This document shows, one piece after another, positions 32,894-40,316 of a DNA stretch of 42,097 bases. Location: assembly GCF_036880405.1 (NCBI RefSeq), contig NZ_JBAJJM010000009.1, positions 1 through 42,097 on the forward strand. The letters run 5' to 3'. Both the position numbers and the translations under genes were made by a program. The stretch comes from Mannheimia indoligenes. GTDB taxonomy: Bacteria; Pseudomonadota; Gammaproteobacteria; Enterobacterales; Pasteurellaceae. How positions within the stretch are numbered: the stretch's first letter is position 1; the number at the start of each line of letters is the position of its first letter. Below the pieces are notes generated by a model. It saw nothing but the letters and a program-made list of their open reading frames with translations. It made no database searches and was not told where the DNA came from.

Positions 32894-33931
32894 TTACATC
32901 TGATTTGCAAAACGAGAATCTTGAATAAGTTGATCTTCTTCAAAATCTTGTTGAGCTTCTTTTCCTAATACATCATACCAGAACATTGGACTAATGCCAT
33001 TGCCCGGACGTTTGGTTGTAATATTTTCAGTAGTAAAAATTTCACCTTTTTTAATTGGACGTGCTGCAATAATGGATTTTCTTGCCACAATTTTATTTTT
33101 TGCTTCAGAGTTCGTTACTAGCTTTTCAGAAGAACCTAATGATTTTTCTACCGCACGAATGCCTTCGCAGAGTAATTTCAATTCATCCGGAGTAACTGAG
33201 GCTTTATGGTCAGGACCTTCAAAATTTTTATCTAACGTGAAGTGTTTTTCAATAAAAGTAATGCCATAAGGCACTGCCGCCAAGCCTGCGAAATAACCAG
33301 CTGAGTGGTCGGAAAAGCCTAAGCTATATTCGCCAAATTCTTGTTTAAGCTGGTGGAAAGCATTTAAATTTACATCTTCATAAGGCGTCGGATATTCGGT
33401 ATTACAATGTAAAATCGTAATATCTTTTTTCGCCATACCATTATCTTCTAACACTTTTAATGAGGCTTTGGTTTCTTCAATCGTCGCCATTCCCGTTGAA
33501 ATCACAATGGTTTTGCCTTCAATCGGAAGTCGTGCAATTTTTTCTAAATAAGGTAAATTGGTTAGTTCACCTGATGGAATTTTCCATACTTTTTGTTGCT
33601 GACTTGCTAAGAAATCAATCGATTCAAAATCAAACGGAGTAGAGAACACCTCTAAACCAAGTGAACGAGCGTACGCCTCTAATTTTACAAATTCATCATA
33701 AGGCAACTCTAATTTGCGGGTCATCTCCAGCTGAGAATCTGCCGTACCTGTGGTTACTTTTTGATATTCAGCTTTAGGGGCATATTTAGAAATCAGCTTA
33801 TCTGCTTTGAAGGTTTGGAATTTAACCGCATCAACACCGCATTCTTTTGCTACATCTACCATTTTTTTCGCTAAAGCAGGGTCGCCATTATGGTTACAAC
33901 CAATTTCTGCCACAATAAATACATTTGCCAT
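32894..33931 (-). CDS. neuB: N-acetylneuraminate synthase NeuB
   Basis: This 345-residue enzyme condenses ManNAc with phosphoenolpyruvate to give Neu5Ac. It has a TIM-barrel catalytic domain at about 1-280, with AEIGCNHNGDPALAKKMVD, VKFQTFKADKL, LHCNTEYPTP and GFSDHSAGYFAGLAAV. A C-terminal antifreeze-like SAF domain at about 285-345 has SIIAARPIKKGEIFTTENI. The length and motifs are complete. Its start shares a base with the neuD stop (TAATG). It is typical of NeuB rather than the legionaminic or pseudaminic synthases, judging from the HNGD and neighbouring genes, though specificity cannot be proven by eye. Confidence 0.96.
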   Translation of the reverse strand: MANVFIVAEIGCNHNGDPALAKKMVDVAKECGVDAVKFQTFKADKLISKYAPKAEYQKVTTGTADSQLEMTRKLELPYDEFVKLEAYARSLGLEVFSTPFDFESIDFLASQQQKVWKIPSGELTNLPYLEKIARLPIEGKTIVISTGMATIEETKASLKVLEDNGMAKKDITILHCNTEYPTPYEDVNLNAFHQLKQEFGEYSLGFSDHSAGYFAGLAAVPYGITFIEKHFTLDKNFEGPDHKASVTPDELKLLCEGIRAVEKSLGSSEKLVTNSEAKNKIVARKSIIAARPIKKGEIFTTENITTKRPGNGISPMFWYDVLGKEAQQDFEEDQLIQDSRFANQM

Positions 33932-34575
33932 TATTTTATATCCTTAATATATTTTGCCGGAACGCCTGCTACAACAGTGCGAGGCTCTACATTTCTAATT
34001 ACCACTGCACCGGAACCAACCAATGCATTTTTACCTATTCTTAATTGACCGTTGATCACAGATGAACTGCCCACGAATGCATAATCTTCGACAATCACAT
34101 CGCCATTTAGTGTCGTGTTTGTAGAAATATTGCAGTGATTGCCGATAAAACAACCGTGTTCAATCAATGATTTCGTGTTAATAATCACATTATCGCCCAC
34201 ACTAACACCACTATTTACAATCGCCATTTTGCCAACAAATACGCCAATGCCTAGTGTAGAATGTTTAGAAACTACTGCGGTTTTATCAACCACATTAATA
34301 ATTTTACAGCCAAATTGCTGTAGCTTAAAAAATTTCTCTAAACGGCGAGTATTATCACCGATACTAATAAAATAACTATAGCTTGCCCGATTTTTAAAAT
34401 CTTGCACCGTTGATGCCAGTACAGGATAACCTAAATGACTACTTCCTTCAGGTTTAAAATTATCAATAAAGCCACAGAATTCATATTTCTCAAAATCGAG
34501 TGAATCCAATACAGATTTTGCATAACCACCTGCACCGATTAGAATCAATTTTTCTTTCGTAGATCGTTGTTGCAT
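33931..34575 (-). CDS. neuD: Sialic acid O-acetyltransferase family protein NeuD
   Basis: This 214-residue protein has an N-terminal Rossmann-like part (LILIGAGGYAKSVLDSL) and a C-terminal left-handed beta-helix of hexapeptide repeats from about residue 85. It includes GIGVFVGKMAIVNSGVSVGDNVI, the active-site segment EHGCFIGNHCNIS, and LVGSGAVVIRNVEPRTVVAGVPAKYI at the end. Members use acetyl-CoA and either O-acetylate sialic acid (as in group B streptococcal NeuD) or support synthesis by another route. Together with the esterase domain in neuA it suggests reversible O-acetylation. It is the first gene of the ten-gene glycan operon, with the promoter in the 142 bp upstream. Confidence 0.9.
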   Translation of the reverse strand: MQQRSTKEKLILIGAGGYAKSVLDSLDFEKYEFCGFIDNFKPEGSSHLGYPVLASTVQDFKNRASYSYFISIGDNTRRLEKFFKLQQFGCKIINVVDKTAVVSKHSTLGIGVFVGKMAIVNSGVSVGDNVIINTKSLIEHGCFIGNHCNISTNTTLNGDVIVEDYAFVGSSSVINGQLRIGKNALVGSGAVVIRNVEPRTVVAGVPAKYIKDIK

Positions 34576-34717
34576 ATTACTTCCCCTCTGCCTTATGCAT
34601 CAGAAGATTTCTCCAAATGGAGCATTCTAATACTTTTCCATAAGGAAAAATAGACAATTCGTTGATAATCTAGGAAAATAAACACTTATTTACTCATCTT
34701 TACGATAAATCAATTTT
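34576..34717. promoter_or_regulatory. Divergent region, glycan operon and ElyC-like gene
   Basis: This 142-bp AT-rich region holds two short palindromes: CTCCAAATGGAG (34611-34622) and TTTTCCATAAGGAAAA (34634-34649). They lie in the expected promoter/leader of neuD and could be protein sites or leader hairpins. No -35/-10 pair with standard spacing could be chosen with confidence. Confidence 0.4.
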
Positions 34718-35464
34718 ATGTTTGAACTGATTAAATTCATTACGGCAATGGTCCTACCGCCATTTAACATTATCCTGTTATGGTTGTTAGCATTAATTCT
34801 ATTTTCAGTAGGCTATAAATATTCAGCTTACTTTTTTGCCCTGCTTGGCATTGCAATTTTATATATTTTCAGTATTCCTTACACCTCACAAAAGCTGGGT
34901 GATTCCTTAGTAGATAGTGGAGAAATGACTATCGAAAAATACAAAAACGCCCAAGCGATCGTGGTATTAGGCGGTGGATTACGAGACAGCCAAGAATTAT
35001 TCGGAAAATTAGCGATTACAGGCATTCCACTGGAAAGAATGCGTTATGCCGCTTATTTACATAAAGAAACAGGCTTACCGATTTTAGCCACAGGCAGTAG
35101 CCCAAATGGCACATCTGAAGCAAAAGTAATGGCGGATGAATTTAAAACATTCTTTAACATTGAAACTAAGTGGCTAGAAAACAAAGCCAAAACCACCAAA
35201 GAAAATGCGATTTTCAGCCGTGAAATTTTAGAAAAAGAGAACATCAATAAAATTATTTTAGTAACCAACCAATGGCATATGAAACGAGCAGAAATGCTCT
35301 TTACCCAACAAGGTTTTGAAGTGCTTACTGCAAGTGTTGGCTCAGGAGATACCCCTGATCACTACAAGCTCAACTTTATGCACTTTGTTCCACAAGCCGG
35401 AGCAATGAACAGTAATATGCTTGCACTAAAAGAGTGGATTGGGTATTGGAAGGAAAGTAGATAA
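34718..35464 (+). CDS. ElyC/SanA/YdcF-like envelope protein (DUF218)
   Basis: This 248-residue protein has two N-terminal hydrophobic helices (about residues 5-55) and a DUF218 domain. The domain contains IVVLGGGLRDS, ATGSSPNGTSEAKVMADEF, TTKENAIFS and ILVTNQWHMKRAEMLFTQQGFEV. Architecture matches E. coli ElyC, linked to envelope and lipid-carrier metabolism, though the exact family member cannot be fixed. An effect on undecaprenyl carriers would make sense beside a lipid-linked glycan operon, but this is inference from position. No good ribosome-binding site is visible. A terminator follows directly. Confidence 0.8.
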   Translation: MFELIKFITAMVLPPFNIILLWLLALILFSVGYKYSAYFFALLGIAILYIFSIPYTSQKLGDSLVDSGEMTIEKYKNAQAIVVLGGGLRDSQELFGKLAITGIPLERMRYAAYLHKETGLPILATGSSPNGTSEAKVMADEFKTFFNIETKWLENKAKTTKENAIFSREILEKENINKIILVTNQWHMKRAEMLFTQQGFEVLTASVGSGDTPDHYKLNFMHFVPQAGAMNSNMLALKEWIGYWKESR

Positions 35465-35466
35465 CA

Positions 35467-35493
35467 AATAAGGCAGGTTAAACCTGCCTTATT
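35467..35493. terminator. Bidirectional terminator between the ElyC-like gene and priA
   Basis: AATAAGGCAGGTT (35467-35479) pairs with AACCTGCCTTATT (35481-35493), with a tight loop. T-rich on one side and A-rich on the other. Confidence 0.85.
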
Positions 35494-35538
35494 CATTTGC
35501 AAAAAATCACACAAAATCAACCGCTTGTTCTCTTCTTT

Positions 35539-37752
35539 TTACCCAATTTCTTGTGGATCAATATCCAAACTCAGCCTAATATTCGTTGGAATATCTAAAC
35601 TTTCTTTTTCTTGATCAAACCAATCGAGTAACTGTTGCAAAGCATTTCTGGTTGGGTGTTGTATTAACAACAACCAGCGGTAAAAACCTGCTTTTTTTGC
35701 CATTGGAGCAGAAAATGGAGGAATCAACTGAAAACCTTGCCAATGTTGTTGTCGGATTTTTTGCTTAAAATAATCCGCAAGTTGTTCAAGCACTTTTAAT
35801 GTTTGCTCATTATTCTTCCCTGTCGCTTTAAATAGCACTTGGGAGGAAAACGGCGGCAATGCCATTATCTTTCGTATTTTTAAGGCTTCTTTGGCAAATT
35901 CGCTATAGCCTTGTTCTAACAAGGTTTTTAACAATGGGTGATCCGGGTAGTGTGTTTGTAGCACTACTTCGCCCTTTTTCTCGGCACGTCCTGCTCTGCC
36001 TGCCACTTGCAAATAAAGTTGAGCTAGTTTCTCTTCCGCTCGAAAATCAGTCGAGAAAAGAGCTGAATCCACATTTACAATCGCTACCAACGTAACATTA
36101 GGGAAATGATGCCCTTTTGCTAACATTTGTGTGCCAATCAAAATTTGGCTTTTGCCTTCTCGAATATCGTTAAGGTGATTTTCTAGTGAACCTTTCCGTG
36201 AAGTAGAATCTCGGTCAATTCGAGTAACTTGGTAAGTTGGAAATTGCTCCTTAAGCACTTGTTCCAGCTGTTCTGTGCCAACACCGGTAGTAATCAAATT
36301 GGTTGAGCCACAATGTCCACACTGGCGAGGAATTACCCTCTGAGTAGCACAATGATGACAGCGTAGCACACGCTGTTTTTGGTGGTAAGTAAAGGGCTTA
36401 TTGCACGCCTCACACTCGCAAATCCAACCGCATTCGTGGCAAAGTAACACAGGGGCAAAGCCTCTACGATTTAAAAACAGCATCACTTGGTTGCCTTGCT
36501 CCAAATGATGTTTCATCATTGAAAACAATCGTTCAGATAAACCCGCAGTAATGCGTTGTGTTTTTAAATCAATAATATGTTGATTAGCAATTTGTGCATT
36601 ACCAGCCCGTGCAGTGAGCCCTAATTCAATGAATTTGCCATTTTGGACATTTTGTAGGCTTTCAAGGCTTGGCGTGGCTGAGCCTAGCACAATAGGAATA
36701 TCTGCATTTTTTGCCCTCACCACTGCCAAATCTCGTGCGTGGTAACGCCAGCCCTCCTGTTGTTTGAATGAGCTGTCGTGTTCTTCATCTAAAATAATCG
36801 CCCCCAATTTCTTAAATTGAGTAAAGAGGGCGGAACGTGTACCGATAACAATCGCACTTTCGCCATTTTTAGCTCGAAGCCACGCATTCAGACGTTCAGT
36901 TTCATTCATATTGGAATGTAAAACGTCAATTTCCACATTAAAGCGAGCTTTAAAACGTTGTACCGTTTGTGGTGTTAGCCCAATTTCCGGTACAAGCACA
37001 AGCACCTGCCGGTTGCGTTTTAGCACGGTTTCGATAAATTGCAGGTAAACTTCGGTTTTGCCCGAACCCGTTACCCCATTCAGTAAAAAAGCAGCAAACT
37101 CATTTTGCACATTTAAACGGCTAACCACTAAAGTTTGCTGTTTATTCAAGGTGAGGCGATTTTGCACATTCACTAACGGCAATTCGCCAAGCGATTGTTG
37201 CCACGATTGCGAAATAAAAGGCACATCAATTTTCTCAACATAGCCTTTCTCTAATAGCCCTTTCCACGCAGAAGGGCTACAAGCGGTCGGTTTTTCAAAA
37301 AATTTTTCAAATTCGGCAAGTTCAGTTAAAAGCTCAACCTGTTTTTTGGCTTTTTTGTTTTCGCCGATAATTAAGGATCTTCTTCCCTGTTCCGTTACCA
37401 CAAAATAATCGGGTTGGGAGCGTTCGGTAGAATCGCCATTACGAAGTTTGACGGGCAAAGCACTGTTTAATACTTCGCCTATTGGGGCGTGATAATAGCG
37501 AGCAGCCCAAGTAAGCAGCTGCCACATTTCATCATCGAAAAGAGTATCTAAATCTAATACGTTTTTAATCGGTTTAAGTTTATCAATTGGCACATCACTC
37601 GTTTGCGGAAAATCAACCACAATGCCGATTTTAGTTTGCCTGCCGAAAGGTACAACAACCCTGCTGCCCTTACCGGCATTCAGCTCGTCAGGCAGTAAGT
37701 AGTCAAAAAAACGATGTAACGGCACATTCAGTGCCACCCTAATTAATCTCAC
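35539..37752 (-). CDS. priA: Primosomal protein N' (replication restart helicase)
   Basis: This 737-residue superfamily 2 helicase reloads the replisome at stalled forks. The order of parts is an N-terminal 3'-end-binding region (about 1-180), P-loop GVTGSGKTEVY, Walker B ILDEEHDSSFK with the aromatic loop QQEGWRYHARD, and GSATPSLES. Then comes the zinc-binding insert with eight cysteines from CHECGWICECEAC to CGHCG, helicase motifs GTQMLAKGHHFP and QVAGRAGRAEKKGEV, and a C-terminal domain. It is complete. An uptake core lies inside (37279-37287). It stands alone, with rarD reading in the same direction 62 bp upstream. Confidence 0.98.
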   Translation of the reverse strand: MRLIRVALNVPLHRFFDYLLPDELNAGKGSRVVVPFGRQTKIGIVVDFPQTSDVPIDKLKPIKNVLDLDTLFDDEMWQLLTWAARYYHAPIGEVLNSALPVKLRNGDSTERSQPDYFVVTEQGRRSLIIGENKKAKKQVELLTELAEFEKFFEKPTACSPSAWKGLLEKGYVEKIDVPFISQSWQQSLGELPLVNVQNRLTLNKQQTLVVSRLNVQNEFAAFLLNGVTGSGKTEVYLQFIETVLKRNRQVLVLVPEIGLTPQTVQRFKARFNVEIDVLHSNMNETERLNAWLRAKNGESAIVIGTRSALFTQFKKLGAIILDEEHDSSFKQQEGWRYHARDLAVVRAKNADIPIVLGSATPSLESLQNVQNGKFIELGLTARAGNAQIANQHIIDLKTQRITAGLSERLFSMMKHHLEQGNQVMLFLNRRGFAPVLLCHECGWICECEACNKPFTYHQKQRVLRCHHCATQRVIPRQCGHCGSTNLITTGVGTEQLEQVLKEQFPTYQVTRIDRDSTSRKGSLENHLNDIREGKSQILIGTQMLAKGHHFPNVTLVAIVNVDSALFSTDFRAEEKLAQLYLQVAGRAGRAEKKGEVVLQTHYPDHPLLKTLLEQGYSEFAKEALKIRKIMALPPFSSQVLFKATGKNNEQTLKVLEQLADYFKQKIRQQHWQGFQLIPPFSAPMAKKAGFYRWLLLIQHPTRNALQQLLDWFDQEKESLDIPTNIRLSLDIDPQEIG

Positions 37753-37814
37753 TTCTCTAAACCAATTTTGATCGCAAGCCCGATAAATTTAACCATTTCC
37801 AATAATTTACAATA

Positions 37815-38729
37815 TCACTCATTATTCACCCTTAAACCAGATACTTGTTTTCGCTTTTTGTGCTGCTGTCGCAGAGCAATGATACCATCTAACACCAAAA
37901 ATAGAATCGAAACCAGTAGGCAAATCATCAAGATATAAGATTCGCTTTCTAACTTTTCACCAATTAAGAAGGAAACTATCAACATCAATAGTGGTTCAAC
38001 ATAGCCCAATAAACCCAGTACATTAAAAGGTAAAATCGTACTGGCTAGGGTGTAGCTGATAAGTGCAGTGCCACTAATTAAGCCAAGCAGAGCAATAAAA
38101 TAGTAAATATTTGGATTTTGCATTTCTACATATTGCATATCTAGTTGGCTTATAAAATATAACGCAACAGGAAGTAGATATAAAATCTCCACTACAAAAC
38201 TATGTAAATGACTTAAACCAAATTTTCGGCGGAGGGAAAAATAGATTGGATAACCTGTGCAGACAAACAAACTTTCAACCGAAATTTTACCTGTTAAAAG
38301 AATATTACTGATAACGCCTACAAACGCCACGACAATTGCCAACCATTTATTAAAAGAAAGCGTTTCTTTATAAACTACTTTTCCAAATGCCACCATCATA
38401 ATCGGCATTAATAAATAGCCTATTGAAACCTCAATCGCTTTGCCACTATTGGGTGCCCACAAAAATAGCCACATTTGCCCACCCACAATAGATGCCGTAA
38501 TGAAAATAATCAGTAACAAATGAGGTTCTCTCTTAAGGCGTTGGAGAAATGCTAAAAACTCGTTTTGTTTTTTAAATAGATATACGGCAAGGAAAAGAAA
38601 AGGAATCGTAACCACCATACGAATGCCGAAAATGCTCACACCTGCCAGTGGTTTTAGAAAGATCGCCAAATAGTAGAGGCAACCAAATAACATTGAGGCT
38701 GAAAGAGATAAAAGAATGCCTTTTAACAT
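37815..38729 (-). CDS. rarD: RarD-like EamA-family transporter
   Basis: This 304-residue protein of about ten transmembrane helices resembles RarD. It begins KGILLSLSASMLFGCLYYLAIFLKPL and has WLFLWAPNSGKAIEVSIGYLLMPI, a strong RarD feature, and a second EamA half ending LGYVEPLLMLIVSFLIGE. The C-terminal tail is very basic (QQHKKRKQ). The exported substrate is unknown. E. coli RarD is only loosely linked to chloramphenicol sensitivity. It lies upstream of priA, and its promoter region holds a small palindromic repeat. Confidence 0.85.
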   Translation of the reverse strand: MLKGILLSLSASMLFGCLYYLAIFLKPLAGVSIFGIRMVVTIPFLFLAVYLFKKQNEFLAFLQRLKREPHLLLIIFITASIVGGQMWLFLWAPNSGKAIEVSIGYLLMPIMMVAFGKVVYKETLSFNKWLAIVVAFVGVISNILLTGKISVESLFVCTGYPIYFSLRRKFGLSHLHSFVVEILYLLPVALYFISQLDMQYVEMQNPNIYYFIALLGLISGTALISYTLASTILPFNVLGLLGYVEPLLMLIVSFLIGEKLESESYILMICLLVSILFLVLDGIIALRQQHKKRKQVSGLRVNNE

Positions 38730-38767
38730 AGTGATAAGAAATTAATTGTTGCTAGTTTTTCAATTTC

Positions 38768-38796
38768 CCTCATCCCTCTTTTCTAAAGAGGAAGGT
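38768..38796. repeat. Dispersed palindromic element, second copy
   Basis: CCTCTTT (38775-38781), TCT, AAAGAGG (38785-38791). Together with the preceding CCCTCATC it matches the reverse complement of the element at 13245-13275 almost base for base. Confidence 0.6.
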
Positions 38797-38877
38797 TCAT
38801 TCATCTAAATGCTTAAATTAACCGGGCTATTCAAAAACTTACTAACTAAATAATATGAATTTATATAGAGATAAAAT

Positions 38878-38899
38878 CCCCTCTTCAGATAAAGAGGGG
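38878..38899 (-). terminator. Probable alaA terminator
   Basis: CCCCTCTT (38878-38885) pairs with AAGAGGGG (38892-38899) across six bases, 13 bases past the alaA stop. Read leftward it is followed by ATTTTATC. The sequence resembles the dispersed palindrome and may have derived from it. Confidence 0.7.
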
Positions 38900-38912
38900 A
38901 AGGCAGATTAAC

Positions 38913-40130
38913 CTAATCTTGACGATAGGTTTTCAAGAAATTCGCAAGACGACCGATTGCTTCTTCAATTTGATGTGCGTAAGGCAACGTTACAACACGA
39001 AAGTGATCCGGTTTATGCCAGTTAAAGCCTGTACCCTGTACTAACAATACTTTTTCTTGTTGTAACAAGTCGTAAATAAATTTTTGGTCATCTTTAATAC
39101 CATACATTTCAGTATCAATTTTCGGGAACATATACAATGCCCCTTTCGCTTTCACACAGCTAATGCCTGGAATTTGCACTAATAAATCGTGCATTTTGTT
39201 ACGTTGCTCTAATAAACGACCGCCCGGTAGCACAAATTCATTAATGCTTTGATAACCACCCAATGCGGTTTGGATTGCGTGTTGCATTGGCGTGTTCGCA
39301 CATAAACGCATTGAGGCAAGCATATCCAAACCTTCAATAAAGCCTTTAGCTTGATGTTTCGGACCGCTTAGCACCATCCAACCTTGACGGAAACCCGCCA
39401 CACGGTAAGCCTTTGATAAACCGTTGTAAGTAACGGTTAATAAGTCAGGGGCAAGTGCTGCAATGTGGTGATGAACCGCACCATCATAAATAATTTTTTC
39501 ATAGATTTCGTCTGCAAAAATAATCAGATTATGCTGACGAGCAAGCTCTGCAATTTCAAGTAAAATTTGACGGCTATACACCGCACCCGTTGGATTATTG
39601 GGGTTGATGACTAAAATCCCTTTTGTACGAGGAGTGATTTTTGATTTAATATCTTCAATATCCGGGAACCATTCATTTTCTTCATCGCACAGATAATGCA
39701 CCGCTTTACCGCCAGCCAAAGTTGAGGCGGCTGTCCATAACGGATAATCAGGCATAGGAATCAAAATTTCATCGCCATCATTGAGTAATGCTTGCATCGA
39801 CATCGTAATCAGCTCAGAAACACCATTACCGATGTAAACATCGTTCACGTCCATTCCACGCATACCTTTTGATTGGTAATACTGCACAATCGCCTTACGA
39901 GCTGAATATAAACCTTTTGAATCACAATAACCTTGTGCTTTCGGTAAATTACGAATAACGTCCACCAAAATTTCATCCGGTGCTTCAAAACCAAATGGAG
40001 CAGGATTACCAATATTTAATTTTAAAATTTTATGCCCTTCTTCTTCTAAGCGGAGAGCTTCTTTATGAATTGGTCCGCGAATATCGTAACGAACCTGTGC
40101 TAATTTATCTGACTTGGGAAAACGTTCCAT
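38913..40130 (-). CDS. alaA: Alanine aminotransferase AlaA
   Basis: This 405-residue class I PLP aminotransferase makes alanine from pyruvate and glutamate. It matches E. coli AlaA (YfbQ) in length and motifs: MERFPKSDKLAQVRYDIRGP at the start, ILVINPNNPTGAVY, FADEIYEKIIYD, and the cofactor lysine at about residue 240 in NGLSKAYRVAGFRQGW. The C-terminal FRVVTLPY holds the carboxylate-binding Arg. It is a single-gene unit divergent from menF. Confidence 0.96.
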   Translation of the reverse strand: MERFPKSDKLAQVRYDIRGPIHKEALRLEEEGHKILKLNIGNPAPFGFEAPDEILVDVIRNLPKAQGYCDSKGLYSARKAIVQYYQSKGMRGMDVNDVYIGNGVSELITMSMQALLNDGDEILIPMPDYPLWTAASTLAGGKAVHYLCDEENEWFPDIEDIKSKITPRTKGILVINPNNPTGAVYSRQILLEIAELARQHNLIIFADEIYEKIIYDGAVHHHIAALAPDLLTVTYNGLSKAYRVAGFRQGWMVLSGPKHQAKGFIEGLDMLASMRLCANTPMQHAIQTALGGYQSINEFVLPGGRLLEQRNKMHDLLVQIPGISCVKAKGALYMFPKIDTEMYGIKDDQKFIYDLLQQEKVLLVQGTGFNWHKPDHFRVVTLPYAHQIEEAIGRLANFLKTYRQD

Positions 40131-40284
40131 TGCTAACTTCCTATATGATTAATTCTGCTATTTCCACATACGATTGTTTAAAAAATCGATACTTTGGAAT
40201 GAATTTGCAAACATTACTCTAATTTGAGAGGAAAAAAAAGAGGAAATACGTTAAAATGATGACCTTTTTTTAAATCAGCTAAAA

Positions 40285-40293
40285 ACAAGCGGT
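40285..40293 (+). repeat. Uptake signal core upstream of menF
   Basis: ACAAGCGGT, followed by ATAATTTTTT, lies 24 bases before the menF ATG in the divergent alaA-menF region (40131-40316). No strong ribosome-binding site for menF is visible there. Confidence 0.75.
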
Positions 40294-40316
40294 ATAATTT
40301 TTTCATTCTTTTGCAA

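Larger units (their letters stand above)
38730..38912. other. Intergenic region with two related palindromes
   Basis: This 183-bp stretch between alaA and rarD holds the dispersed palindrome at 38768-38796 and the terminator-like variant at 38878-38899. I see no coding sequence. The rarD promoter should lie in its left part. Confidence 0.5.

Noticed and set aside
24581..34575. Phase-variable simple-sequence repeats in the glycan genes
   Set aside because: I looked for tetranucleotide and long homopolymer tracts as in H. influenzae lic and lex genes and found none.
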